64,000 nucleotides of DNA from Undaria pinnatifida. Its lineage: Eukaryota; Sar; Phaeophyceae; Laminariales; Alariaceae. The stretch lies in assembly GCA_012845835.1 (NCBI GenBank), contig JABAKD010000030.1, forward strand, positions 14,231,076 to 14,295,075, in the 5' to 3' direction. The notes below the pieces were generated by a model that was not told the origin of the DNA, did no database searches, and worked only from the letters and a program-made list of their open reading frames with translations. This document shows, piece after piece, positions 35,216-46,331 of the stretch. The first letter of the stretch is position 1, and each line of letters opens with the position of its first letter. The translations under genes were made by a program, and so were the position numbers.

Positions 35216-36266
35216 TTGTTGCCACCTGCCCAAGATCCGCTCCTGAAAACGCCCACAGGCTCTACGGGTCCTGATTCGTCTTCTAGCACGCTAAGCCACG
35301 TGCATCAGGCCACGTCTGCCCCAGTGGTACAGGAAGGAGATCCGACACTGCGCGACGGGCCAGTGGCGACGCCACGGCCTCCAGCCCTATCAACTAGACG
35401 TTATTTCCGTACAATTACGGGAGAATCGCGCCTCTCGTCAAGCAGAAACAATTCAGAACCCGATGCCCCTTCGGGCGCAGTTAGAGCAGTTTCTTGCGGT
35501 TTTGCGCCAACAAGCGAAGGGGCCACGACGCAAGAAACCGAGGGATCGGACTCGCGTCGTGCTCCCGAGACCTGGTGTTCCCGCAAGGGGACACCACAGG
35601 CCCAAAGTGCCGAGGCCTGGTGTTCTCGGACGGGGACATTGCAGGCCCAAAATTTCTCCAACACGGCTTTTGACCCTTCTTTCGAGTACTCCACAGACAG
35701 AGTGGTGTTGTTCTGCCAGCCCTCATTCTTTTCACAGTGGTTTCCTTCGTCATTTGTCGCGGACGGCGTGTCATATTCTTGCCCGGAGCAGTATATGGTG
35801 GCCGAAGGGGCCCGGCTTTTTAAAAACCGTCTAGCAGTGAAGCTCATCAAGTCGTCGCCTGACCCAAGCACACATAAACGCATCGCTCGAGGCGTGCGCA
35901 TCTTTGACTCTGCTGTTTGAGACAGGGAGAAGCAAAGCGTCGTGTTATCTGGCACTTACGCCGAATTCAGGCAGAATTCAGCCATGAAAAATCACCTTTT
36001 GAGCACCGGCAACAAGCTTCTGACTGAAGCCAGTCCTCTAGACCCAGTGTGGGGCATTGGCCTCCGGGCGGATGATCTCAGGGCCAACAGCCCATGCCAG
36101 TGGAGAGGGAAACATTTGCTCGGGTGAGGCATTTTATGCCGTTCGCGCAGAAACTCGCGAAAGTGAAATTGGGTTGACGCATCCGACCCCCCCTAGTTGG
36201 TTCCGCACTTGCACTGCGAATGCAGAAACCCAAGAATTTTTGTCGGCGCCGCGACCGGGCCGCTAG
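35216..36266 (+). pseudogene. NADAR-domain protein within Gypsy element
   Basis: A Ser/Thr-rich leader is followed by a NADAR domain: FFSQWFPSSFVADG, YSCPEQYMVAEGARLF, GTYAEFRQNSAMKNHLLSTG, LLTEASPLDPVWGIGLRADD and WRGKHLLG/EAFYAVR. These match the family signatures for the Glu of EQY, the EASP-D-WGIG loop and the W-GK-LLG helix. NADAR proteins (YbiA/RibX, and the NADARs paired with DarT) hydrolyse N-glycosidic bonds of riboflavin intermediates or remove ADP-ribose from guanine. A TGA at 35918 sits where the family has a conserved Trp, and a frameshift at ~36118 falls inside LLG-EA. No ATG supports the start; it may be a polyprotein segment. Confidence 0.85.
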
Positions 36267-36289
36267 CAGCGGCCAGCGCCCGCACAGAT

Positions 36290-36809
36290 CCTCCTTCGGA
36301 GTTTTCGACCTACTTCTCGGACGCGCTGACCGACTCGAAACGCCGTGAAGTCTTGGAGATAGCTTTTTTGGCGCCGGCCCTGAGCTTGCGCTGTCAGAAC
36401 ACGGCCCCTGTCTCGTCGGGGGTACTGGGACGCTGGACGACTTTTCGTTTACTATCAAAGTCGCTTGTATCAGTCGAGCAACGCTCGACTCGGAGAGACA
36501 TTGGACTTCTCTTGATTTGGAGGCCGGAAGCATTGTTTGGGCTCTCAAACGCCTCCGAGGATACTTTGGGGAACGTGATTCCGCACATTTTCCGGCCACA
36601 AGACACTACCAGGTAGAGAGCGTTGGCAAAGTGGGGACCTACAATGCACGAGTCCAGCGGTAGCTTGAGTTCGTCACCGCGTTCGATTACACATCGAGTA
36701 CCGCAAAGGCAGCGCCAACTGCAACGCCGATTTTCTGACTCGCTTGCCAGAGCTTGCCACGGAGCATGACCGCAGTGGCTTGACAAGCTTTAACCCCGTG
36801 GATTGACAA
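36290..36809 (+). pseudogene. pol: Ty3/Gypsy RNase H
   Basis: In one frame LDLEAGSIVWALKRLRGYFG (Gypsy RNase H core), then SVGKVGTYNARVQR, a TAG, and LEFVTAFDYT. After a frameshift, IEYRKGSANCNADFLTRLPE, the usual end of the Gypsy RNase H domain. It degrades template RNA in the hybrid. The RT palm that should precede it is missing; the NADAR frame lies there instead. Confidence 0.82.
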
Positions 36810-36887
36810 GCCTCAACCGCGTTGAAGATAGCGGTATTTACCTCATACGGATCTGTGGGCTGCACACTCCCTCTTCGCCGATCCCAG

Positions 36888-37055
36888 GGGTCGGTTTGGG
36901 TGGGCTCGTGCCCCGCACCGAAAGCACTGCCTTGGGTGGGCTCGTATCCCGCACCGAAAGCACCGCCTTAGGTGGGCCCGCACCCCACGCCCCTCGCCGA
37001 AAGCATTGTCTTGGCTGGGCTCGTGCCCCGCACTGAACATGCTGCCTGGGGTGGG
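36888..37055 (+). repeat. 36-bp tandem repeat in Gypsy polyprotein
   Basis: GGTGGGCTCGTGCCCCGCAC-type units of about 36 bp, four to five imperfect copies. They encode GLVPRTESTALG-like dodecapeptides downstream of RNase H. Confidence 0.8.
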
Positions 37056-37699
37056 ATCCCCCTCACCTCTACCGAATTTCACGATTTTCGCACACAAAAG
37101 CCACGTATGTGGATTAACAGCCTTTCTGCTTCCCCTGGGGAACTCGTAGCTCATGTTCACCGCCGAAGGCTGTACCAGCCGCGGGTCGGTTTCGCCTGCC
37201 GCTGAAACACCGTTTTCGCTTCGGATTTTGCCATACCCATTGAGGGCGGCACGCGCTCCGCAGAAGCTCTGGCTGCAGCGACGACTGTCGCACAGTTGAC
37301 TCCTCTATCAAGGAGTTTCACACAGAAGACGGACTCCGCCGCAACCACCGGTTCGACCGTGTCCGCCTCTGCCTCGCTTGGCACTCCAGCGCCTCCGTCT
37401 GCGACACCGCCTTCGAACCGCATCTCAATTTGGACGCGTCGAGAACAGCGAAAGCAACCGGTAATACACCCCCCGCTGTAGATTAAGGCTTCGGGCTCGA
37501 CGGGGCCCCTCGACCATCTACCCGGCGTGTCAACACCCGCCATAAATCCCACGACCGCGGCAGACCCCGTCGACCGCCGCGACCCCTGCTCCTACCGCCT
37601 CTCCGGTCCCCACGGTTCCATTTCCGTCCGTCCGTGACCGCTCAGAGCCTATTGGGACTTCTATATTACGATTTCCGCCAACTCTTGGCGACAACCCAA

Positions 37700-38540
37700 C
37701 TGCACCTACACAGTTAAACGCCCTCGACAACGTCGATGAACTGCAGTTCGCTGATTCCGTCGCGCGAGTTTCGCCTGCCGACTGGAAGGAAGAACATCAC
37801 GCTGAGCGGACATGCCATGCCGTTGTGCGCTGCATCACTATCGGCCGGCCGCCGGCCCTGCCACTCGACTTCTTGTTGTGTTGCCCCTCGCACATGTGTC
37901 TTCGCAAAAGCGTCCCCCCCCTTTCGGACACCCAGGAGCTGGCAAATAAAGGTCGCCTACCTATAACCGACGACGACTCGTCTGTAACCCGCGGCGACTT
38001 CATCATGGTGCTAGACAAGACGCATTGGATGGGACTCTCTGAACGATCCTCGGAGCGGGACATGGACCTCCAACACTCTCGAAACCACATTGTACGTTAT
38101 TGGGCCGGCACCCCGGACCAACCGCGCCAAACCAACCGACTCTGCCGCCGAATGCGCGTTGGTGCGGCACAACGTGATCTTTCTCGGAACAAAGGCGAAC
38201 ATGTTGGCGCCCAGCTACGCTCCCGCCACGCGCACAGAGTGAATTAACCGCCTCCGCGACACAGTACTCCCTAAGGGAGCCCACATTTGGTACAAGGACG
38301 ACGATGGGTTGTGGTGGCTTGGGAAAATCAGCGCAATTGCAACCAAAAGCGGGGTATATCTGGTCCGAGGTTTGGACGACCCGAGGCCGATTGAACTTCT
38401 TCCCTCTCCGGCGCGCTACATGACTTCGACGGGGATCGTACGAGGCTCTTGGTATCTTCAGGTCCAAGTCGACAGCGCCTTCCCGCGGGGGATCCAACGT
38501 AGCGTAGATGAACCTCGAGGCGCGGCCGTGACTAGTTGAC
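37700..38540 (+). pseudogene. pol: Gypsy polyprotein C-terminal region, integrase deleted
   Basis: Segments SVARVSPADWKEEH, ELANKGRLPITDDD, DKTHWMGLSERSSERDMDLQ, RYWAGTPDQPRQTNRL and WWLGKISAIATKSGVYLVRG resemble the regions before and after the integrase in brown-algal Gypsy polyproteins as I remember them. The HHCC and DDE integrase blocks that should lie between ITDDD and DKTHW are absent, so an internal deletion near 37980-38010 is inferred. Several frameshifts are present. Confidence 0.6.
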
Positions 38541-38811
38541 TTTCAAGCCGCCGCAGCACCTCGATAGTTTTCCTTTTTTTTTCTTGGTTATGAGGTTTGG
38601 AGTTCTTATCCTTGGGTTGTTTGTGTTGTTTCGAGCGTTTGGATAGGATGTGGGGCGATTCTTACATTTTTTTAGTCCCTCCCCCTTGCTCAGTACCGGG
38701 CCAAGGTCTGGGTAATCAGGACTATCGGTTTTTCTGTTCGTTAAAATTCACCCTGCCGAGGCCCTACACCTTCGCATATAGTTTCTTGTTTGCAATAGAG
38801 TATCAAACGAT

Positions 38812-39345
38812 GAGGTCAGGGTGGCAAGAGGCACAGTGTACCAGGAGATACGGCCGGGAGCTGGTTTTAAAACCGGCCGTTTCGTTAAATAAATGTTGGG
38901 GGGGCTACCGCAGAACGACTCTTGTGTCGCATTTGGTCTACTTTTTTCGGCTAGACACTTCTGCCCCTCGAGGGGCTGTTGGTAGTGTCGCCTTCCGTTT
39001 AGGGTATTTGTTGTTTCCTCATCCCCCCCCTACGCCGTGCCGGTGGTCTGCGGGAGGTAATTGGCATGACTTCCCCTTGTCTTGGCGCCTGTGTTTCCCT
39101 TCTATTCGCGTTTCTTCGTCTCGCCCCCTCCCACCACGCTGACGGTACGCGGGAGGCTTTCGACGATGGTCCCCCCGGCGACCTGGGTACCCTGTTCACT
39201 CGTAACGTGGCACGGGACTGTGTGTTATTTATCTATTCATTTGTGTCTAATTCTACGATGCCCCCCTCCAAAAAACAGCGATTTTCTTTGACGAACGTTG
39301 CATGGCTGCTTAACACGAGCAAGGATGCTGTGAATAACGGAATAA
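38812..39345 (+). pseudogene. Fragments of the same unknown protein, order swapped
   Basis: 38812-38910 encodes GVARGTVYQEIRPGAGFKTG and RFVK followed by a stop. 39258-39345 encodes MPPSKKQRFSLTNVAWLLNT and SKDAVNNGI. Relative to 34847-35070, the C-terminal half comes first. The sequence between carries no recognisable gene. Confidence 0.45.
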
Positions 39346-39636
39346 GCGTTTTCGAATTCAGCGGGGGCTGGCGGCGGCCAAGCAGGCGGTGTCGGTTCCG
39401 GCGACTACTGCTGCTGCTGATCTTGATCCTGCTGCTGCTACTGCGTTGGCGACGGCCATTGCTCCTCCTGCTCTTCCTTCATAGCTACTCTAGTCTCAAA
39501 TTCCACCATTATCCCTTTTCCCCCGTGCGTCAAAGGCCATCCCTTTTTCCGTTCCAACCACCACACTTGCGTCTCCGATCACCACATATTTTTCACTTTG
39601 GTTAACCAATCTTTCAACCACAACCACCCCCTTTTG

Positions 39637-40161
39637 TTAATCTTCGCCAAATTCCTCTGGTGGCGAAGGCGGGAGCGGCTCCGCTGCCAGCGACTGCTGC
39701 GGCGGTAGCGGCTCGGGCGGTTGCGGTGACGTTTTTGGCTCGGCCACTTCTGCGTTCTCTTCCAACCTTCCCGACTCGGGTTGGTTTGCGAAAAATTCCT
39801 CCGATCGCTGTTCCTCCAACGACCACGCTATTGGTACTGATGAAATCATTTTTTAAAACAGCTCTTGCTGCTGCTCATGGATGCCTTGCATTCGTTGCCA
39901 TTTGAACTGGCCGACTATCTCTGGGAGAGTTCCCTCTAGGAATTGTTGAGTCGTCGGGAATGCAGCACTCCCGTTGGCGTCTGTCCATCCCTGACTGCTC
40001 TTTCCACGGAGGATTATCCTGGCAAGATCCTGTACTTGCAATGCAGTAAACCAAGTCATGCGCTTGTCAGTAAAAGCTGGGTCTCGACCTTGTCGTCCTC
40101 GGAGACTGAGTAGCCTTCGTAGAAAATTGGTTCCCCTCCATCTAGACTGTAGCCGCCGCAC
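39637..40161 (-). pseudogene. Unrecognised ORF with one stop codon
   Basis: One frame of ~175 codons from 40161 to 39637 is interrupted only by a TAA at 39855. The first half (MTWFTALQVQDLARIILRGK, QQFLEGTLPEIVGQFKWQRM) looks globular. The second is Pro/Glu-rich (PPEPLPPQQSLAAEPLPPSP). No domain was recognised; a retroelement gag piece is possible. Confidence 0.3.
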
Positions 40162-40954
40162 TACTCGCTGCAGTCGACAATCATCCTCGTCTCGAGCTCC
40201 TCAGAGAGCCCTACGTCCAAAGGCACAAGTTGTCTTATCGTGCGATCGTGCTATTAATAGCATAATCGACTATCTGTATGCCCGGCGTCGGGTGGCTCAC
40301 GGGGAGATTGCTCTCGGTACCCGACGAGGGACCATCAGGCGGGGGAGAAGATAATAAGATAGAACATATATATTAAAGTATTAGCGTCCCGGAGACCACT
40401 GAACATGCGCACCCGAAGACAACTATTAGTAATGGTGTACTGAGCCAAAGGGGGCTGAACTCGAACATATCGAAGATTGGGACCGCCAATCATATCAATA
40501 GTTCTACTCTACCATCTCCGTATAGATTCTATGCAAACATACATATCACACATCAGACTTGTGCACAGGCATAAACCAACAGGGATTATCGCTACAACTC
40601 ATGAAGACGAAGATGGAATCTAACGACTGCTGTCCGTCGTCCCTCTTATTTCGATCGCTGTTTTTTCCTCCGAGCAATGAATATCAACGACGAAAACGGA
40701 GGGGTTTCAAGAACGAGCGTTGAAGGTACGGAAGGCACGGCTTGAGCATCACGACAAACCGACGTTATCAGTAACGCTGCAAAAACTTGTAGAATATTAT
40801 CGTATGGTTGGGGAGCTGGGGGAGGCAGAGAGTTTGTTACGGGTAGCAGTGGCATTTTCTATTTAATACGTAAATGTCTATCCCCTGTCGCGGTAGTGTC
40901 TACAATACTGATTTTTTCAACCCGCTGTGGAGGAGACTTTTGTTCAGATTTGGG

Positions 40955-41165
40955 CAGATGTTGTTGAGTGTACGACGTGTACGAGAGGGTAGTGTAACCG
41001 CCTGAGAGTACGTAGAGACAACAGGCAAGTTTTTCCCTCTGGAACATGTTATATGCCTCAGACAGGACGCACTAATTGGCTTTACTAGTGGGTCCTGGAT
41101 AATATAGGTCTACCCTCCGTGTTCTTCCATCGTGAGCGCCTTGATATAAGCCCGTCCCTGCAAAC
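40955..41165 (+). repeat. Repeat family C, copy 1
   Basis: GTTGTTGAGTGTACGACGTG through ATATGCCTCAGACAGG to GAGCGCCTTGATATAAGCCC. Related to 43970-44285. Confidence 0.75.
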
Positions 41166-42124
41166 TTATCTTGAGTTTTGATCTCCTCCCCGGCCCCCCT
41201 CTCCCCGCGCGACGCGGTGCGCGGCTGTGTATGGTGTAAAATGAGCGTCATAGGTAGCCAGCCCTTACCTGTAACAATATACGAAGCATGTATCAGTTTG
41301 ACGTTTGCTGTAGTAGTTTGTGGTAACTTGCTGCGCTGAGTGAGGCTGTAGGGTGCTGGCTGTGCTGTGCCCTGATATTTCGAGCAGTACATATAATCCG
41401 GTATAGGCTGGTTGTAGCTAGTATATTATTTCGACCTTGGCCACTCAACCACCTGGAATCCACGTATTCGAAATAGTCTAGTACCCAGTACGGTATTCAG
41501 CAAGATCTGCAGACTGATTGATGGCTGAGAGATGGCTTGATGTTTGATTTGAAACATGTGAACTTGATATGACTTGCGGAAAAACGAACAGAAAATCAAT
41601 GTTCTAAAATATATGTAGGAAAACCCGTACGTACCTCTGATGGTAAACGACACCAGGTGTATACACTTCAAAGTCCTTTTTGGTCGATCTCACAAACCTG
41701 AAGTGTACTTTTTTTTTTAAATACACCAAGCGCTCAGTGCTTGGCCCCACGTGGTAGCCTGAATGACCAGATAAAACTAATGGCCAATAATAATGGCTCA
41801 CGCTTTTGGTGATGCCAGTTCTTACACGTCGGCTCTTTGGACGTTTCGACCCATCCGGGTGATCCTTGTTTGTTGCTGTCCCAATTCCATTCATATTGTA
41901 ACAGTTTTCTTCAATTATGATGGAGGAAGTCGTTCCGTGTTTTTAACGGCATGAATCTCACGAGGTGAAATCGGAAATTCCGACTTTCCCCAACGACTAT
42001 ACAGATGAGCTAAATTTTGTGGCCTGCGGGTGCTCTACCCAGAAATGACCATGGAGACGTTCTCAAAAAGCAAAATAGCAACATCAATCAGCAACGAGGC
42101 GACATGCACCTCCGATCACTATGT

Positions 42125-42935
42125 ATTAGTGAAAGAGCTTTCATCTGTAGGAGTGCAGGGGTCTGGCGTTTTGGATCCACGCTTTAGTTTGTGTGTTCCC
42201 TGGTAGTGTGTGAGATGGGCGTTCGAAGAGCTTTAGGATCAAGTGTGCACCGCCCGGCGCATGATGCAGAACGCCAGATCTCACTCGCCGCCCTTTATGC
42301 GATCAATGCAGGTGTGTGAGTGTGCCTTTGCAATACATCAAGAGCAGAAGAGAGATCACTTCGGAACGGTAGCGATCGACGTCCACCGTATGTTACATCA
42401 TGACTCGACAGCATTAACAACCCGAGCATCAGGCCTGGGCTGGATCTCCGCTCGCCTGTATATACAGGGAGTACACAGGAACTTGGGAACAAACCCGGTA
42501 GACCCAAGAAGCTCACTCCAAAAGCTAACTCACACTAACAATTGCTTTATGCATACTGAATTCCACAGATGTCTGGGTGTGTCCTCCTCAGTGCGGGTTA
42601 TTGTTAAGAGGGGCTCTGGTGGAATCGAATAAAGCTACGTCTCTGCGAAAGCTCAGAAATTGAGTACTTTCCGAGGGCCTGTTCAATTGGCATACCTGCA
42701 GGGGACTCTCTGTGCCCCCGCCCAATACTCCATTACTTGTATACAGTTTTTGTGCGCAGAACAAGGTTGAATGTCTTAGTCCTGTTGACCCTGGCATTGG
42801 CAGGGATTCACCGACCTGTATCCTTCACGACGGTATGCACACCCCGTAACACGCGCGATCGAAGTATCACACGCAGCTTGCAAAGCTGAGTTTTGATCCA
42901 AAAAAATTAGTCGATCTCACAGCTCAATCAAGTAT
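42125..42935 (+). repeat. Repeat family D, copy 2, with a 138-bp insertion
   Basis: Same order as 25925-26625. Extra bases 42602-42739 sit between TAT at 42599-42601 and TAT at 42740-42742, where the other copy is uninterrupted. Confidence 0.85.
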
Positions 42936-43969
42936 ATGTTTTCGTTTTTCAAATATATACAGCAATGCGGTTCACAATAACTAGAAAAATGGTGCCATCT
43001 ACCGGTCGGTGCGCACGAAGGATTAAGCGATGTCTGCGCCCCCCCCCCCCCCCCCCCCCGCTGCCAGGGCGGTGAAAACCCGACATGTTTCGTCCCGCTA
43101 TGGTAGGGATGCGAGGATCAATATTCCTATTGATACTGGTGCTTGGTTCCCGAAAAAAAGGCTCCGGTATGATGTGGTCTGGGTATACGGTTGTTGAATT
43201 TGATATTCCGACTTTGCTACGGTCTTGGTATGCGGTTGGTTGTTCAATTTGATATTCTGGTGTGTGATATGGTCTTGGTATGGGGTCTCGAATTTGGGGT
43301 TCCAGCATGATATGGTCTTGGCATGTGGTTCTTGAGTTTAAGATTCTGGTATAAGGTACCTGGTGGTACGGTTTTCGGTTGTGGTTCTTGAACATAATGT
43401 TATGGTATGATATGGTATTCTTGCTGTGTGGTTATTGAATTTGATATTACTTCTGGTATGCCAAAAGCTATTTTTGGAATTGATGGGGTGCGCAGTGAAG
43501 AAAAAAACGGTTGCAACGGCATTTCACTGCATACGCTGTGATTGGTTGGCATTCTAAAGGTTGTGTTGAATGAACAGTGAAAGAGGGCACCGATTGCGAC
43601 GGAATTTCACTGCATACGCTTTGGTTGGCATTTAATTGGGACGAAAGGGTGAACAGTGAACTAGGAGAAGACCGGTTACAGCGTCCTTGCACTGTAGAAG
43701 CAATGGGTATGCCACCACATCTCGGCGTGCTGTTTCCTGGACGTGCCTCCTCTTGCTCGCCCCTCCCGACTCTGACGGGAGCGGCCTCGGCCGTTCTTGC
43801 CTCGTGTCGTTACAGCCCCTGCAAAAATACTGATTTTTGCCAAGCTTCTGTTGTGTAGTGACCTGATTTTGAGCTTCTGTTGCGTAGTGACCTGCTTTCG
43901 GGATCTGGCGATTTCAATTTGTGACTCACCATGGGTACTTCGAAAGATGATTTGTGATCTTGTGCACCT

Positions 43970-44285
43970 AGCAGGGAGGCTGTTGAGTGTACGAGGTGTA
44001 CGGATGGGAGTGTACCCGGCTGGGAGTATACGCACAGACAACCGGCACTTTATCGCAGGGCGGCTGTTGAGTGTACGAGGTGTACGGGTGGGAGTGTACC
44101 CGGCTGGGAATATACGTACAGACATCCGGTACTTCGTCCCTGAGATGTCTCATGCGTCCCAGTCAGGGACGCACTGTTAACAGTTCACATACTGTTCTTT
44201 GTTCCAGGAAACTATTAAATATATGCCTACCCTCCCGGAGTGTTCTTCCATCATGAGGGCCTTGGTATAGCCCCGTCCCGGCCTG
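43970..44285 (+). repeat. Repeat family C, copy 2, with internal 85-bp tandem duplication
   Basis: GGCTGTTGAGTGTACGAGGT begins two consecutive units (43979 and 44064), followed by GTTCTTCCATCATGAGGGCC as in copy 1. Confidence 0.8.
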
Positions 44286-44289
44286 CCAG

Positions 44290-45230
44290 CCCACAATCTG
44301 TGTCGCCAACAGTTAAACCACCTAAAAGCTCGGTTTCATGTGAGCGTGTGACGAGGTTTTGTACGAAGATGCGCACGCTTCCGTGGTTGGCTTGGTCGAG
44401 ATAGTAGATACCACCCTGTGTGTTTCCGGAAACCATAAGTACATCCCGGATGGACACCAATGGATTGTTATTGAGCAGATCGTACTATTGGAACCTTTGC
44501 ATTTGATGGTTACTGAAGTAGATAATAGCTGGAATGACACGGGACGACGACGGAGCAAATATAGTTATGATGCATAGATGGCATGACACGGAAAGGGGTA
44601 GTACCGCAAAAGTGTGACACAAAAATAGAAACCAAAACGCCAGCCATCGACACTGATGTGGGAGCAAAAGGGGGAGAAGGTAACCCAAGTATACCGTCAC
44701 AGGGGCACCAGTTTTTTTTCGGCCATCACCACCGTGATGAGTCTCATTTGGCAACAATTAGTACTTAGCGAAGGCTTGCTGGAAGATCCTCACTCGCCTT
44801 CCTTCCCGATGGCTCGTGACAACGATAGATACTTCGAAGCGTATCCTCTTCTAATCTTTATTTTCGTTTGTCGATATTTGTTATGGAGCTCACCGGAACC
44901 AGACGTGCCGGTGTTAGACTTACCTGAACAATACCTACAGGCACCGGATTACGCAAGCACGAAGTTCATTGAAGCCCAGGTGCATCTTCTGTGATAGCCG
45001 TCGCAACCACTGATCGCTTATAAACCGTCAAATCGTGGGCAGCCATTAGGAGAGCATCGTTGACGGAGGGGGGAACCCAGCTGCTGCCCCCCTCTCCAAA
45101 GGAGGCAATACAATGCCGTTGAAAAGTTCATATAAAATCATGGTTTTTAGATTCATTATGGTGTAGTGGGCTGGAGATAAAAAAAACACGGCGCGGTGTC
45201 CAGGGACGCCTCCGCTGTGGGAGCCCGCCG
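44290..45230. other. ORF fragments of unknown origin
   Basis: Three plus-strand frames (44359-44577, 44583-44768, 44656-44994) without a recognised domain. HQWIVIEQIVLLEPLHLMVT is vaguely like the middle of hAT transposases, which I consider too weak to name. Confidence 0.3.
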
Positions 45231-45330
45231 GAACTAACTACAATATGTGCGCTCGCCAGAACCAAAAAAAATATATGCGCGTTCGGGTGCACTCGTCTTC
45301 GTCATCTGCCGTTCACGTCGACACCTACTG

Positions 45331-45392
45331 AAGAACTACAGTATCCTACCGAAGAACTACAGTATCCTACTGAAGAACTACAGTGGAATCTG
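45331..45392 (+). repeat. Short tandem repeat GAAGAACTACAGTATCCTAC
   Basis: Three ~24-bp units coding LKNYSIL-like peptides in a 142-codon ORF that I do not recognise. Confidence 0.8.
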
Positions 45393-45864
45393 CGCCTATG
45401 GCAGGCCATGTTACCACTACACAAGTAGCAATACATACAAAGAGGTAGTAGAGCCTCTTCACGAGGCCATTAATAGCATTTTGACAAACTCCTCCCTCAA
45501 ACAGCCTATTTTAGACCTTCCACATTGTCAACGGTCCACTGGGTCGACCCTTCACTTTTCTGCCTGCTGGCCCACCACTCGCGCTGCTCTCTCCCCGCTT
45601 GGAGAACAATGGTCTTGGTGGCTGTTGCGCCCCCGCAGCACGACGTGCTGGCATTCTCCTACCCGCACTCGATAACGTAGGAGGCAAGCTCTTGCACTAC
45701 CGCACTGAAATGTAGCTGTACAATGCGCGGGTGTGGTGTCATCACCACGTGGAAGAGAGGAAAGCGAAGAGAGAGAGCATGAGGTGGCGCGCAGACGGTC
45801 GGGTTGCGGCTGGAACGCTGGCATACTCGCGGTACAACATCAGCAATACACATTAAAATATATA

Positions 45865-46165
45865 TTTCCCATGGTACTGCATGAAAAGCAATGCCATGGC
45901 ACGCCACAATGATGCACTCTCATGGACGTAGGGTTAAGGTTGGGATTAGATTGTGGTTAGAAAGTCCATAGCACGGCAACGGCAGTCCCATGGAATTGCC
46001 ATGGGAAAAACTTAGTTTCATGGCATGCTACAATGGTCGATGCCATGGAAACCCATGACAAAGCCGCGAAAGCCCATGGCACTGCCATGGCACTGCTATG
46101 AAAAATTACGGCGGTTCGTGAAATCCAATGAACGCCCAGGACATGTCACTACTCCCATGGCACAT
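45865..46165. other. CCATGG-rich stretch downstream of PRORP
   Basis: Eight CCATGG palindromes within about 290 bases, just past the PRORP stop codon (presumed 3' UTR or immediate downstream DNA), together with related GGCATG and CCATAG variants. Function unknown. Confidence 0.8.
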
Positions 46166-46193
46166 TTTCACAATACCTCCGCAATCAGCAAGG

Positions 46194-46331
46194 TCATCTG
46201 CCTTCCTCTCGGAGAGCATCCTCCCTCGAACGGTTTTCCCCCGAAACGGCGTCCAAGTTTATGCACAACCACTTGGTCGCGGGCTCTCCGTTTTCTTCCC
46301 TGATGGGCACGTGCCATGTGCGTCCTGACGC
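46194..46331 (-). CDS. PRORP: PRORP last exon
   Basis: After acceptor GGCAG|GCGTCA the exon reads ASGRTWHVPIREENGEPATK then WLCINL and ends at TGA 46196-46194. The His of TWHVP and the Cys of WLC are the second pair of zinc ligands of the family. This exon therefore confirms the gene identity independently of the nuclease motifs. Confidence 0.9.
   Translation of the reverse strand, partial: ASGRTWHVPIREENGEPATKWLCINLDAVSGENRSREDALREEGR

Larger units (their letters stand above)
31200..38540 (+). mobile_element. Decayed Ty3/Gypsy element with NADAR domain
   Basis: On one strand and in order: gag with coiled coil and CCHC knuckle, tandem peptide repeats, a NADAR domain, Gypsy RNase H, a Pro-rich linker and the polyprotein tail. 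No RT palm, protease or integrase core was found. A TGTTATGTTGAGGTAC stretch after a G-run at 31190 could be the start of a 5' LTR, but I found no second copy, so the borders are provisional. Multiple stops and frameshifts show it is dead. Confidence 0.7.

Noticed and set aside
44359-44994. hAT transposase remnant
   Set aside because: Only a short stretch around VLLEPLHLMV is suggestive; the dimerisation motif and catalytic residues are not seen.
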